A stretch of DNA of 39,166 nt from Stramenopiles sp. TOSAG23-6. Taxonomy: Eukaryota > Sar. Positions 26,487 to 35,400 of this stretch are shown in pieces (within the stretch, counting starts at the first letter, position 1; each line of letters starts with the position of its first letter). The stretch spans positions 1 through 39,166 of the forward strand of contig LT635936.1 in assembly GCA_900128565.1 (NCBI GenBank), written 5' to 3'. The notes beneath the pieces were generated by a model. The model saw only the letters and a program-made list of their open reading frames with translations, was not told where the DNA came from and did not search any database. Made by a program: the position numbers and the translations under genes.

Positions 26487-26749
26487 GTTTTAAGTTACAC
26501 TTTGTAGATGATATTACGATCTGTTGGTACTTGGATGTTGGCGTATTAGTTGTGTTTTGTGCTACTTTTATGTGAAAAATACAGATAAATAGTATTATTT
26601 GAATAAGTAATAAAATAAACCAAAAATTGAATTGACTATAACTAGGTTTTTATTGATGAGAAAGGATTTGTACGAATAATACAATGAATTTCAATCACAT
26701 ATTTCAATATCATGTACAAATCATATACAATATTAAATACAATGTTTGC
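26487..26749. other. convergent 3' spacer
   Basis: 263 bp between the beta-COP and AGC kinase ends; AT-rich with AATAAA-like motifs, no gene seen. Confidence 0.4.
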
Positions 26750-28453
26750 TTATTGTTGTTTTGGTCGCACACCAGCTTTTGGTGCGAAGGAAAATCCAGT
26801 GAAATCTGCACCTTTAGCAAATGCACGCTCTTCTTCAGTTTCAGGTTCTTCTCGGGTAGGAACAGCTTCTTGCGTGAAGCACCTATCTACATTAGAAATA
26901 TCAGCTTCGCCTTTTACTGCTGGTTTGAAAGGTGGTGATAGTTTTCGTGCTGTCAATTTTTCCCAGTCTAATCCAGCAAACCATGGATGACACTTTATTT
27001 CATCAAGATCTCGCTGACACCCAAGACGTTTCCTAGGATCACGATGCAAGAGTTTAGTAATTAAGTCACGAATTGTATTTGACATACGAGGAGGAAATCG
27101 CACAGGAGATGTCTCTATGAGCCTGTACATAAGATGCACATTATCAGAATAAAAAGGTGGTACACCAGCAAGCATCTCATAAATAAGAATACCTAAGGAC
27201 CACCAATCAACTTCTTTATCGTGGGGTTTTCCTTTGACAATTTCAGGTGCCAAATATTCTGGAGTACCACAAAATGTCATTGTGGTGGCTCCAGATGTCA
27301 TGTTACCTTTACTTAGACCAAAGTCAGTCATGCGAATATGACCATCTCGATCTAAAAGGATATTTTCTGGTTTCAAATCTCGATAAATGATATTTTTTGA
27401 ATGTAAATGACCAATGCCAAGAGCTATCTCAGCTGCATAAAATCGGGCTCTTGATTCATCAAGTTTGTGTTCATTTTTCAAATGGAAGAACAATTCACCA
27501 CCTGGTAAATAGTCCATAACAAAATAGAGTTTTGTTTCTGTCTGAAAAGCATAGTGAAGTTTCATAAGGAATGGAAAATCAATCTTCTCCATAATTTCAC
27601 GTTCGGCTTTTGTATGTTCTACTTGATTTCGCTCAATAATAGCTTGCTTTTTCAACTCTTTTAATGCATAAAATGAACCGCGGTCAACACCATTACACTT
27701 CTGTACTAAATAAACTTTACCAAAGCTACCTCTTCCAATAACTTTTGAAAGTTTGAAGTCCTTCAAAGTTACAGGAGGAGCTGCACAGCTCCAGCCTCTA
27801 GTACGTCCTTCCCCTCTGTCGGGAACAAGCGGTGGGGAACGATCATTACTAGGACATGTCTGACCAATCGAAAGTTGAAGCATTTGTTTACTTGGTTCTT
27901 CTGTCATGCCGTCGTGGGTTATATCACGTAACTCATTTACGGTGAGCTGAACAATCTTACGCTGTTTGCTTGACATATCTTTCTGGACCACAAGGCCGCG
28001 TAAATCATGTCTAGAACTCTGATTAACTCGAAGGGGTTTGCCGCCACTACATGCAGCATAACACAAACGCATAGATTGGAGCAGAGCATTCCGCCTCAAT
28101 GAAATAAATCGATAATCGTACTCACTAGGGATATGAATAATAAATTCGTTTGAGGAAGGATGGCCTGAAATTGTAACACTACCAACTAGCGAAAATGGAA
28201 CTCGGCGTTTACATTTTTTGTAATTTGTAGGGAGAATATTATAAATAGCACGATCTGTCATCATTATTACACGTTCTTGTGGTTTGTTACGTCTATTCAC
28301 TTTAATAACTACGTCGGACGACTGAACTGTTTCTGTCGCATGTCCGTGCTTCGCAATCATGTCTTTCACTGTCTTCAAGTTTGCCAACTTGAGTTTGTCT
28401 GAACGATTTGCCGACTTTGCATAGAGCTTATGGAGAGCGCTTGTATCAGCCAT
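26750..28453 (-). CDS. AGC protein kinase with TH1-like N-terminal domain
   Basis: 567 residues from the ATG at 28451-28453, which has a good context and follows an in-frame TTG at 28492. Residues about 20-170 look like a myosin TH1 domain, a PH-like lipid-binding fold (DVVIKVNRRNKPQERVIMMT, DRAIYNILPTNYKKCKRRVP). The kinase domain (about 230-495) is AGC, close to AKT/SGK/PKA: IGRGSFGKVYLVQ, FYALKELKK, YRDLKPEN, DFGLSKG and FCGTPEYLAPEI. An AGC C-tail ends with a hydrophobic-motif-like FTGFSF. The threonine in the activation loop (MTFCGT) suggests activation by a PDK1-like kinase. TH1-AGC combinations are common in stramenopiles. All catalytic residues are present. No intron. Confidence 0.88.
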   Translation of the reverse strand: MADTSALHKLYAKSANRSDKLKLANLKTVKDMIAKHGHATETVQSSDVVIKVNRRNKPQERVIMMTDRAIYNILPTNYKKCKRRVPFSLVGSVTISGHPSSNEFIIHIPSEYDYRFISLRRNALLQSMRLCYAACSGGKPLRVNQSSRHDLRGLVVQKDMSSKQRKIVQLTVNELRDITHDGMTEEPSKQMLQLSIGQTCPSNDRSPPLVPDRGEGRTRGWSCAAPPVTLKDFKLSKVIGRGSFGKVYLVQKCNGVDRGSFYALKELKKQAIIERNQVEHTKAEREIMEKIDFPFLMKLHYAFQTETKLYFVMDYLPGGELFFHLKNEHKLDESRARFYAAEIALGIGHLHSKNIIYRDLKPENILLDRDGHIRMTDFGLSKGNMTSGATTMTFCGTPEYLAPEIVKGKPHDKEVDWWSLGILIYEMLAGVPPFYSDNVHLMYRLIETSPVRFPPRMSNTIRDLITKLLHRDPRKRLGCQRDLDEIKCHPWFAGLDWEKLTARKLSPPFKPAVKGEADISNVDRCFTQEAVPTREEPETEEERAFAKGADFTGFSFAPKAGVRPKQQ

Positions 28454-28582
28454 TCTAATGTTGTATTTTGTTTTTTCTGTGTCGATAATCAAATGGAAGG
28501 TCTCCCCTTAAGAACCGGATAGTAAATCTGAAAAAAATCAAATCTCAATCGAAATCAAACGAGAAGAAGAAGATATTATTTT

Positions 28583-29530
28583 TTATATTTGAGTTGTCTT
28601 GACATCATTTTCAAAATTCGTTGTTTTCGTGTTTTCACGATTAAAATTTAAATTTGTCCTGAGTTGTTGAGTCATTAATATGCTTTGTCTTTCTTCACAA
28701 GCATGAACTTGGGGCGAGTACATCAACAAAATAGATGACCACACAGTGACTGAAAAGTATACACTCATCCATAGACAATCGCCTTTCCACTTGGCCCAAT
28801 TTTGAGTAGGATTTCTAGTCACTAATGCGTCATACAAACCCTCGAAAAAACCTAAATATTTTTTATGATGCAATTCATCTTCTTTCCAGCGGTAAAGTAA
28901 TGTAGGAATATTTGAAATTAGCATAAATGGAGTCAAAATTGCGCCTGAAATGCTGAGAATTATCGTGAATGTTTTTGCTGACTTTGCATTTGTTTCTCTT
29001 TTTTTTTTAAGGTAACAGAACAGGTAAGTTCCAGTTACTGCACCTATCATATATATTGAACACCAACAGCATGCTTCAAATACAGCAAATAACTGCGATT
29101 TAGTTGCAGTGCTAATGAAACTATTAATCTCTCCAAGTATTGAAAGAGCTACGATGCTGACAGCAGCAACTTCAACTGCTATGCTATTCAACTTGGATGT
29201 GGAATTTGTGACACTCAATGCCATTGCAACCTGAAGCATCCAGCAAACTTCACCAATGGCAGCAAAGGAACGATTAATAAGTATTGAATCAAATGGACTA
29301 TCCCAAAACGTTTGTCTTTCTACGTATAAAGCTGGAAATATTGATCGATATGCGCACTCAAATACAAATGGAAACGCGAGCCACTTCATCAAACACTTAT
29401 AAATGCGTCCTTTATGGTTAGTTTCATATTTGTAGCTTACTAAACGGAACGTGTACAAAAATAAAACGCAATTAATGAAACTAATGATAACAAGACAAAT
29501 CCACCAGATCAAAGATGTTGTATCCTTCAT
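28583..29530 (-). CDS. multipass membrane protein of a protist-wide unknown family
   Basis: 315 residues with about seven hydrophobic segments (for example LIWWICLVIISFINCVLFLY, VEVAAVSIVALSILGEI, FTIILSISGAILTPFMLISN, VYFSVTVWSSILLMY). The segment AYRSIFPALYVERQTFWDSP followed by SILINRSFAAIGEVCWMLQV resembles a pattern I recall from uncharacterised membrane proteins of algae and other protists (R-S-x-x-P-x-x-D-V-x-R, then G-R-x-x-A-T-x-A-E). That link is from memory and needs a search. No enzymatic motif, no signal peptide distinct from the first membrane segment. ATG at 29528-29530 is the first in frame. Function unknown. Confidence 0.65.
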   Translation of the reverse strand: MKDTTSLIWWICLVIISFINCVLFLYTFRLVSYKYETNHKGRIYKCLMKWLAFPFVFECAYRSIFPALYVERQTFWDSPFDSILINRSFAAIGEVCWMLQVAMALSVTNSTSKLNSIAVEVAAVSIVALSILGEINSFISTATKSQLFAVFEACCWCSIYMIGAVTGTYLFCYLKKKRETNAKSAKTFTIILSISGAILTPFMLISNIPTLLYRWKEDELHHKKYLGFFEGLYDALVTRNPTQNWAKWKGDCLWMSVYFSVTVWSSILLMYSPQVHACEERQSILMTQQLRTNLNFNRENTKTTNFENDVKTTQI

Positions 29531-29760
29531 TCCTCAATAGAATTCGTGCGGATAATTGATGCAGCAACAAACAAGGTTGTTAATAATAATAAATACCTTG
29601 CAGGTTCGATGATTGTGATCTTGATGTTGACGCCACAAAATTTCCATTTTTCGATTTCGATAATTTTCCTTCGATTTCATATGCATTTCGATTGTTGGCC
29701 ACTCTGAGTCTTCTCGCGACCGATACCGATTGTGATTTAATATACCCTGTATTGTTTATT
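29531..29760. other. divergent intergenic region
   Basis: 230 bp between the unknown membrane protein and the SDR reductase. AT-rich, no motif recognised. The reductase frame is open upstream of its ATG from 29692 but begins with TTG. Confidence 0.4.
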
Positions 29761-30846
29761 ATGGTGGCTGTAAAACCTGGAGCTACAGTTGCGGTAACAG
29801 GAGCTAATGGCTTTGTTGCCTCACATATCGTATTTAAATTGCTTGAACATGGATTTAATGTTCGAGCAGCTGTAAGGGATGCGTCAGATTCAACAAAGAC
29901 TGACCATCTTAAAAAGATGTTGCCAAAGGGAGCAGCAAAAGACGCTTTGACATTTTTTACAACCTCATTAGACATCGATGGATCTTATGATGCTTGTTTT
30001 TGTGGTGCAGATGCAGTTATTCACACTGCTGCTGTAGTTCACCAAAAATGGAGTGTAGCTCTCCTAGACTCACACGAAAAAGGTACAAAAAGAGTTTTAG
30101 CCTCAGCTTGCAAAAGTTCCACAGTTTGCAGGTTCATTCAAACAAGTAGTATTGCTGCATGCTTTGATGCATTTAAATTAAAAGATGATCCATCGATAAT
30201 ATTCACCGAATCTGACTGGAATAGCACAATAACTGAGGATCAGGCAAGTCAAACAGGTGATTGGTATGGTTTTGCAAAGCAAAAATCAGAAAAACTAGTT
30301 ATGGCTGCTTCTTGCAATGGTGGTAATCCTAACTCAAACTTTGACTGCGTCTGCCTTTTACCTAGTATGGTTATTGGGGAGGTTTTCTGTAAGAAACATA
30401 CCAAGGCATCGCCAATGATGATTCGTGAACTTCTTTACGGGAATAGTAATCCTAAATCTTATATTGGTTTTCCGTATGTTGATGGACGAGACGTAGGTGA
30501 AGCTCACGTTCAAGCCCTATTGCAAGATTCCGCTGCGAAAAGTCCAGCAAGGTATATACTGACTAATGGGTATACCGGAACGTGTTTTGAACTTGAGTCT
30601 AAATTAAGAAAACTTTTCCCAAAATATAAATTTGACGCTGTGCCACTTCACTGGTTGAAAATGCTGCTTGCTCCACTCGTTTCATCCTCGTGGGAAAATG
30701 CAATGCTCAAGGCTAGTCTGAGACTGGAAAACAGTCGTGCACGAAGTGATCTTGGCATCGAATTCTCAGATATGGAAACATCTTTGACTCGAACTGTAGA
30801 GAGTATGGTTAATAATGGTTGGATGAAGCCACGTATAAAGTTATAA
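29761..30846 (+). CDS. extended SDR reductase (dihydroflavonol/cinnamoyl-CoA reductase-like)
   Basis: 361 residues from the ATG at 29761. An NAD(P)-dependent extended short-chain dehydrogenase/reductase. The N-terminal Rossmann motif TVAVTGANGFVASHIVFKLL (TGxxGxxA) is followed by VRAAVRD, the usual NADPH-binding arginine region. The catalytic Tyr-Lys pair is seen in WYGFAKQKSE (YxxxK), with SSIAACFD as the likely Ser. The C-terminal part (YVDGRDVGEAHVQAL) is typical of the DFR/CCR-like subgroup, which reduces carbonyls of aldehydes, ketones or CoA thioesters. In a non-plant protist the true substrate cannot be named. The next gene starts 167 bp downstream on the same strand. Confidence 0.85.
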   Translation: MVAVKPGATVAVTGANGFVASHIVFKLLEHGFNVRAAVRDASDSTKTDHLKKMLPKGAAKDALTFFTTSLDIDGSYDACFCGADAVIHTAAVVHQKWSVALLDSHEKGTKRVLASACKSSTVCRFIQTSSIAACFDAFKLKDDPSIIFTESDWNSTITEDQASQTGDWYGFAKQKSEKLVMAASCNGGNPNSNFDCVCLLPSMVIGEVFCKKHTKASPMMIRELLYGNSNPKSYIGFPYVDGRDVGEAHVQALLQDSAAKSPARYILTNGYTGTCFELESKLRKLFPKYKFDAVPLHWLKMLLAPLVSSSWENAMLKASLRLENSRARSDLGIEFSDMETSLTRTVESMVNNGWMKPRIKL

Positions 30847-31013
30847 AGGATTTTAGAAATAAATATCTTTCTCGAATTGTAATAAATTTCTTGCTTTACA
30901 AAAAGCAACAAAAAGTCCAACAAAAAGCTGTTCAAAAAAATCCGAAAAATGACCAGTTCAAATTTACCACAACACCAAATGGAGGATATTCCATTCCAAA
31001 TGCCGAGTTCGTA

Positions 31014-32177
31014 ATGGGACTTGAAGCTAAGCCGAGACTTTGGGCATTCAATTGCTCATCATGGCAACCTACAGAAAGTGAATGGACTGCTCTACTTGCT
31101 GCAATAGACCCAGCAGAATGTACCCGAATTAGTCGCTTCCGAAACAAAATTGATGCAAAACGTTCTTTGATAGGCAGGTTGCTGATTCGGTGTTTATTAT
31201 TTCGGGACCTCAAACTAAAGTTTATGGAATGTAAACTTGGCCGAACAAGCACGAAGAAACCTTACCTTTTAGATCCAGTTCCTGCTGGAATATCACCATA
31301 CTTTAACTTTAATGTATCACATCATGGCTCATGGGTAGTTCTTGCCTCACATTCTAAACAACTCGTCGGTGTTGATGTGATGAACGTTGAGTGGCCTCGT
31401 GGTTGTAAAAGTATTACAGCCTACTTTGATTTAATGAAGAATTGTTTTGCAGAGTACGAATGGAATACAATCAAATCTGCAGCACGTCAGCTTTGTGGTG
31501 TTGCTATAACTGGTGATATTAACTCTTATCCTGACTCTTTCTCTGTTAGGCCCTCTATCGCTAAAAGTGAAAGTTGTAGTACGAATCCACCCTGCGGACC
31601 ATGTATTTATCCCATAAATAAAACTGATATGACTCTATTAGATAAAAAACGAATGAAGATGCTTCCTATTGGGTGGAATAAGTCTAATGAGGAATGGGCT
31701 CAACTAACTGAATTTTCAAGACACTGGGCAATGAAAGAGTCTTATATTAAAGCAATTGGGATTGGGCTTGGTCTTGAGGACTTGACTCGAGCAAAGTTTA
31801 TGTATCTACATAACTATAATAGAGCAAACCAAACAAAAGGAAATAATACGTTAGATGAAAATGCCAACTCCCCCAAAACAGTAATAGAAGAACACAAGAT
31901 TAGTTCGATGCAGTTGGAGTTCGATGGTAAAATAAAAAAGGATTGGAAGTTTAGATTATTTCAACTTGATCATTTACATGTAGTTTCTGTTGCACTTGGG
32001 CCAATTAATGAAGCTACACGAAGTTTCGGAGATGTTTTGTACGCTCGGAGGTCGTCTGAGCAGAGTATTATAGAGGATGAAAGTATAGACATTTTTCCAA
32101 GTATAATTCAAACTATAACCATAAATGATATCCTTGTTGATATTCATACTAGCAATTTGCGTTTTAATACTAAATAA
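31014..32177 (+). CDS. Sfp/AASDHPPT-type 4'-phosphopantetheinyl transferase
   Basis: 387 residues from the ATG at 31014; the frame is open upstream to 30819 without an ATG. It moves the 4'-phosphopantetheine of CoA onto a serine of carrier proteins (fatty-acid synthase, polyketide or peptide synthases, aminoadipate reductase). Family marks in order are RFRNKIDAKRSLIGRLLIR, KPYLLD, FNFNVSHHGSWVVLASH, VGVDVM (Mg-binding Asp) and WAMKESYIKAIGIGLGLE, the W-x-x-KE-x-x-x-K motif. Then comes a C-terminal strand pair, WKFRLFQLDHLHVVSVALG, like the human AASDHPPT. It is longer than the human enzyme because of an insert of about 50 residues rich in Cys, Pro and Ser between VGVDVM and WAMKES. A single such enzyme often serves all carrier proteins in a cell. 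Identification is strong. Confidence 0.9.
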   Translation: MGLEAKPRLWAFNCSSWQPTESEWTALLAAIDPAECTRISRFRNKIDAKRSLIGRLLIRCLLFRDLKLKFMECKLGRTSTKKPYLLDPVPAGISPYFNFNVSHHGSWVVLASHSKQLVGVDVMNVEWPRGCKSITAYFDLMKNCFAEYEWNTIKSAARQLCGVAITGDINSYPDSFSVRPSIAKSESCSTNPPCGPCIYPINKTDMTLLDKKRMKMLPIGWNKSNEEWAQLTEFSRHWAMKESYIKAIGIGLGLEDLTRAKFMYLHNYNRANQTKGNNTLDENANSPKTVIEEHKISSMQLEFDGKIKKDWKFRLFQLDHLHVVSVALGPINEATRSFGDVLYARRSSEQSIIEDESIDIFPSIIQTITINDILVDIHTSNLRFNTK

Positions 32178-32408
32178 ATAAATTAATTTGAAAAAATGAT
32201 GTTAGCGATCTGTGACAATGAACAAAATCTTAGGAAGTATCATTTATACAGTTGGTAAGTCCATTTATCACTCTTCCTGGAATTCGAAGTGTATCTACTA
32301 TTATCGTATGTCGATTATAGTATTATTAGTGATGAGCATTGATTTGATAGATAAGAATATTTCCAAAAAACGCTATTTCATGAAGTTCAGAGTCATTCTC
32401 CATCAAAC
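32178..32408. other. convergent 3' spacer
   Basis: 231 bp between the phosphopantetheinyl transferase and the ankyrin gene, both ending here. AT-rich; open frame starting 32212 is a shadow. Confidence 0.4.
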
Positions 32409-35400
32409 TCATCTATATCTTTTTACAAGCCGTTCAAACAAAAGCTGTGGATTATCAATGCAATGCTCCACAACCTCATCAATAAAATTAATGTCTGACA
32501 ATTTTGAAGGACAATAAACTTCATAGTATTTTCTAACTCTTTCGGTTAAAGCTACTTTTCTCTCTTCTAAACTTAATCTTCCTGATTGATCACTTGTACC
32601 TTCTGCTACAGTTTCACTATTAGATACTGTAATCGCTGGCACACTAGTCATACTTTTCGTTGAAGAGAAAAGCGATGTCGGAACAATAGTTGTACTTGTC
32701 TCTTCCAGGGATAGCGTTGATGGCACACTGGTCGTACTTGTCTCTTCCAGGGATAGCCCTGATGGCACAATGGTCGTACTTGTCTCTTCCAGGGATAGCA
32801 TTGATGGCACACTGGTGAAACTTGTTTCTTCCTGGGATATCGTTGATGTCACACTGGTTACATTTTTCTCTTCTAAGGCGGGCATCATTGGGGTACTCAA
32901 GTTGGAATGATTTATTGAATCGTGCATTGATTGTTTTGCGTTTTTTAACTGTAGTTTCAATTCTGTGTTTTCTTCTTCTTTCTGGATTAAAAATATATTA
33001 GTTTCTTCCAATTGGTGATTTCTTTGAAGATTCAGCTCTTGCACATTTTTACCGATTTCTATTTGTCTCAACAGTTTTGCACCCATGCTTTTACGTAGCA
33101 GTGTTGTTTCTTCTTCCATTTTTCTCATCTCATTATTTCTACTTTCGAGCTCTCTTTTAAGCATAATATTAGTCTGATTTTGAAATTTATGATTAAACTT
33201 CTCTTTCGCAGTTTCATTCTGCATTATATTTTCAATTTTTGTTTTCATTTGTGTTTCCATTTCATCAATAGTTTCATGTATTCCTCTAGCATGCATTGCT
33301 TCCATATGCTCCTTTGTAGCGTCAATCTCTAAACCCATACTATTTCGCATCATTTCTTCCTCCAGATGTTTCTCTTTTTCTATTTCTACTTCAACTGCTT
33401 TGCGTACTGCTTCAATAGATTTCTGGTACTCTTGTTCCTGAATAAAATTGGCTTCTTTTTGTAACGCAAGATTAGCACTGTGTTCTTGCATTAAGAGTTC
33501 TATTACGTCATTATGCTTTTTCTGATTCAACGTGGTAGCGATATTACGATCATGTATTTCTTTTGCATGGATTGCTTCCATATACTCCTTCGTATCATTA
33601 ATTTCTGAAGCCAAACTATTACGTATCATTTCTTCTTCCAGATACTTCTCTTTTTCTATTTCTGCTACAGCTTCTTTGTAAGCTGCTTCAATAGATTTTT
33701 GGTACTCTTGTTCCTGCATGACATTGGCTTCTTTTTGTAAGGCAAGATTGTCACGATTCTTGTGCATTAAGTTTTCAACTTTCATATTCATTTGTACTTC
33801 CATTTCGGCAATAGTGTCATTAATGCCTAACATATGCATCGCTTCCATATGCTCCTTTGTAGCGTTAATTTCTGATACCATACTATTGCGCATTATTTCT
33901 TCTTCCAGGCGATTTTCATTTTCCATTTCTAATACAGCTGATGCTACCATATTCTTTGAAGCTTCTAAAGCAGTTTTTAATCTTTCATTGTGTTGAAAAG
34001 TTTCAAATTCAGTCTGTTTTACTTTATATAAATTTTCTTCCATCTTACACTTTATTAATTTATGCATTTCGCCCATTTCACTAATTTTAGAATCTTTCTC
34101 AATCAAATTATTTTCGTTGTTTCGTAATTTTTGGTGCAGTCCTTGAACAATTTCATGTTCCTGTTTCTGGAGTATGGCATGTTTATTTTCTGTATGAATA
34201 TTAGCTGCTTTCAACTTGTTTACTGCTTCTTTTATGGAGGTTTTCAAATTCTTTGCTGAAAATTTCTTCATTTGGGCATTTTCATTCTGCAATGTCAATA
34301 ATTTTGATTTTAAAAATACTACATCGTTTTTAGGATCACTTTTGCCCTCCTTTATTTCTATCTCTTTTGATTGTAAACTATTATTTGATGCAGACTTGAG
34401 CCTTTCCTGAAGGATAATCATAACACCTTGAATTTTCTCCTTTGTGAGCTTAAGATCTTCCATGATATCGGACATTTTTGATTCTGTGTCTACGTCAGTT
34501 ACATTAACGACTTCTTTTAACGCAGCACTAATTGCTGACGACATTGAACTTTCATTGGCCAACCAAATGTCGTTGTGTTTTTTCTTTTTTGCTACTTCGG
34601 CTAAATACTCACTTTTAAGATTTTCATTGTGCAGAAGTGTTGTCCGCATATTCTGTTGAAGTGCATCACATTCTCCCTTACTTTGCGTTTGCAATACATT
34701 GTGTTCCTCCTGCAAGAGATCTATATGCATTTTGTATTTATTTGTACTTAATGTTGCTGTGGACATTTCTTGTTGTGCAACAGCAAGATCATCTTGAAGG
34801 GATTGCAATGTTTCTTTCAGTCGAATGCATTCTTTCGAAGCCTCTTTTGCATCAGCATCTGAATACATTGCTAGAGTATGGTGTTCCAACATGTCTTCAT
34901 ATTTATCTAGTTGGTCAAGGAATGCGTCTTTATCTTGGGTTAAATCATCAATCTGTTTTTTAGACTCCTCATACTCGAGCATTACACTTGATAAATGATT
35001 TTGGGATATTGAAAGATCATCTTCAAGGCGAGCTTGCAAATCTCCCACTTGCTGTAAACTATTTTTATGCATATGAATCTCACTCTTAGCTTCATCACGA
35101 TGTTTCCTTGCTATATCTAATTCATTTAAGGAGTAATTTAATTTCTCCTTTACATTATCTAATTCCACAATAGACTCAGCTTTATAGTCTTGAAGTAGCT
35201 TTAGTTCCTCTTGAAAATGCCTACACTCTTCCGATTTATATTCAGCATACGCCTTTATTTCATTTGACTCTTGTGCCCATTCATTGCATCTACGTTCTGC
35301 TAATAAACATCGATTTCTGACAGAGTTTTCATCGGACCAATCTTCTATTTGTTTTTTTGCTCTTTCTCGTTCTTTACCATTTATTGCATTACTAGAATTT

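Noticed and set aside
30819-31013. N-terminal extension of the phosphopantetheinyl transferase overlapping the reductase gene
   Set aside because: The frame is open but has no ATG, is Lys/Gln-rich and resembles no part of the family; the ATG at 31014 precedes the conserved domain directly.
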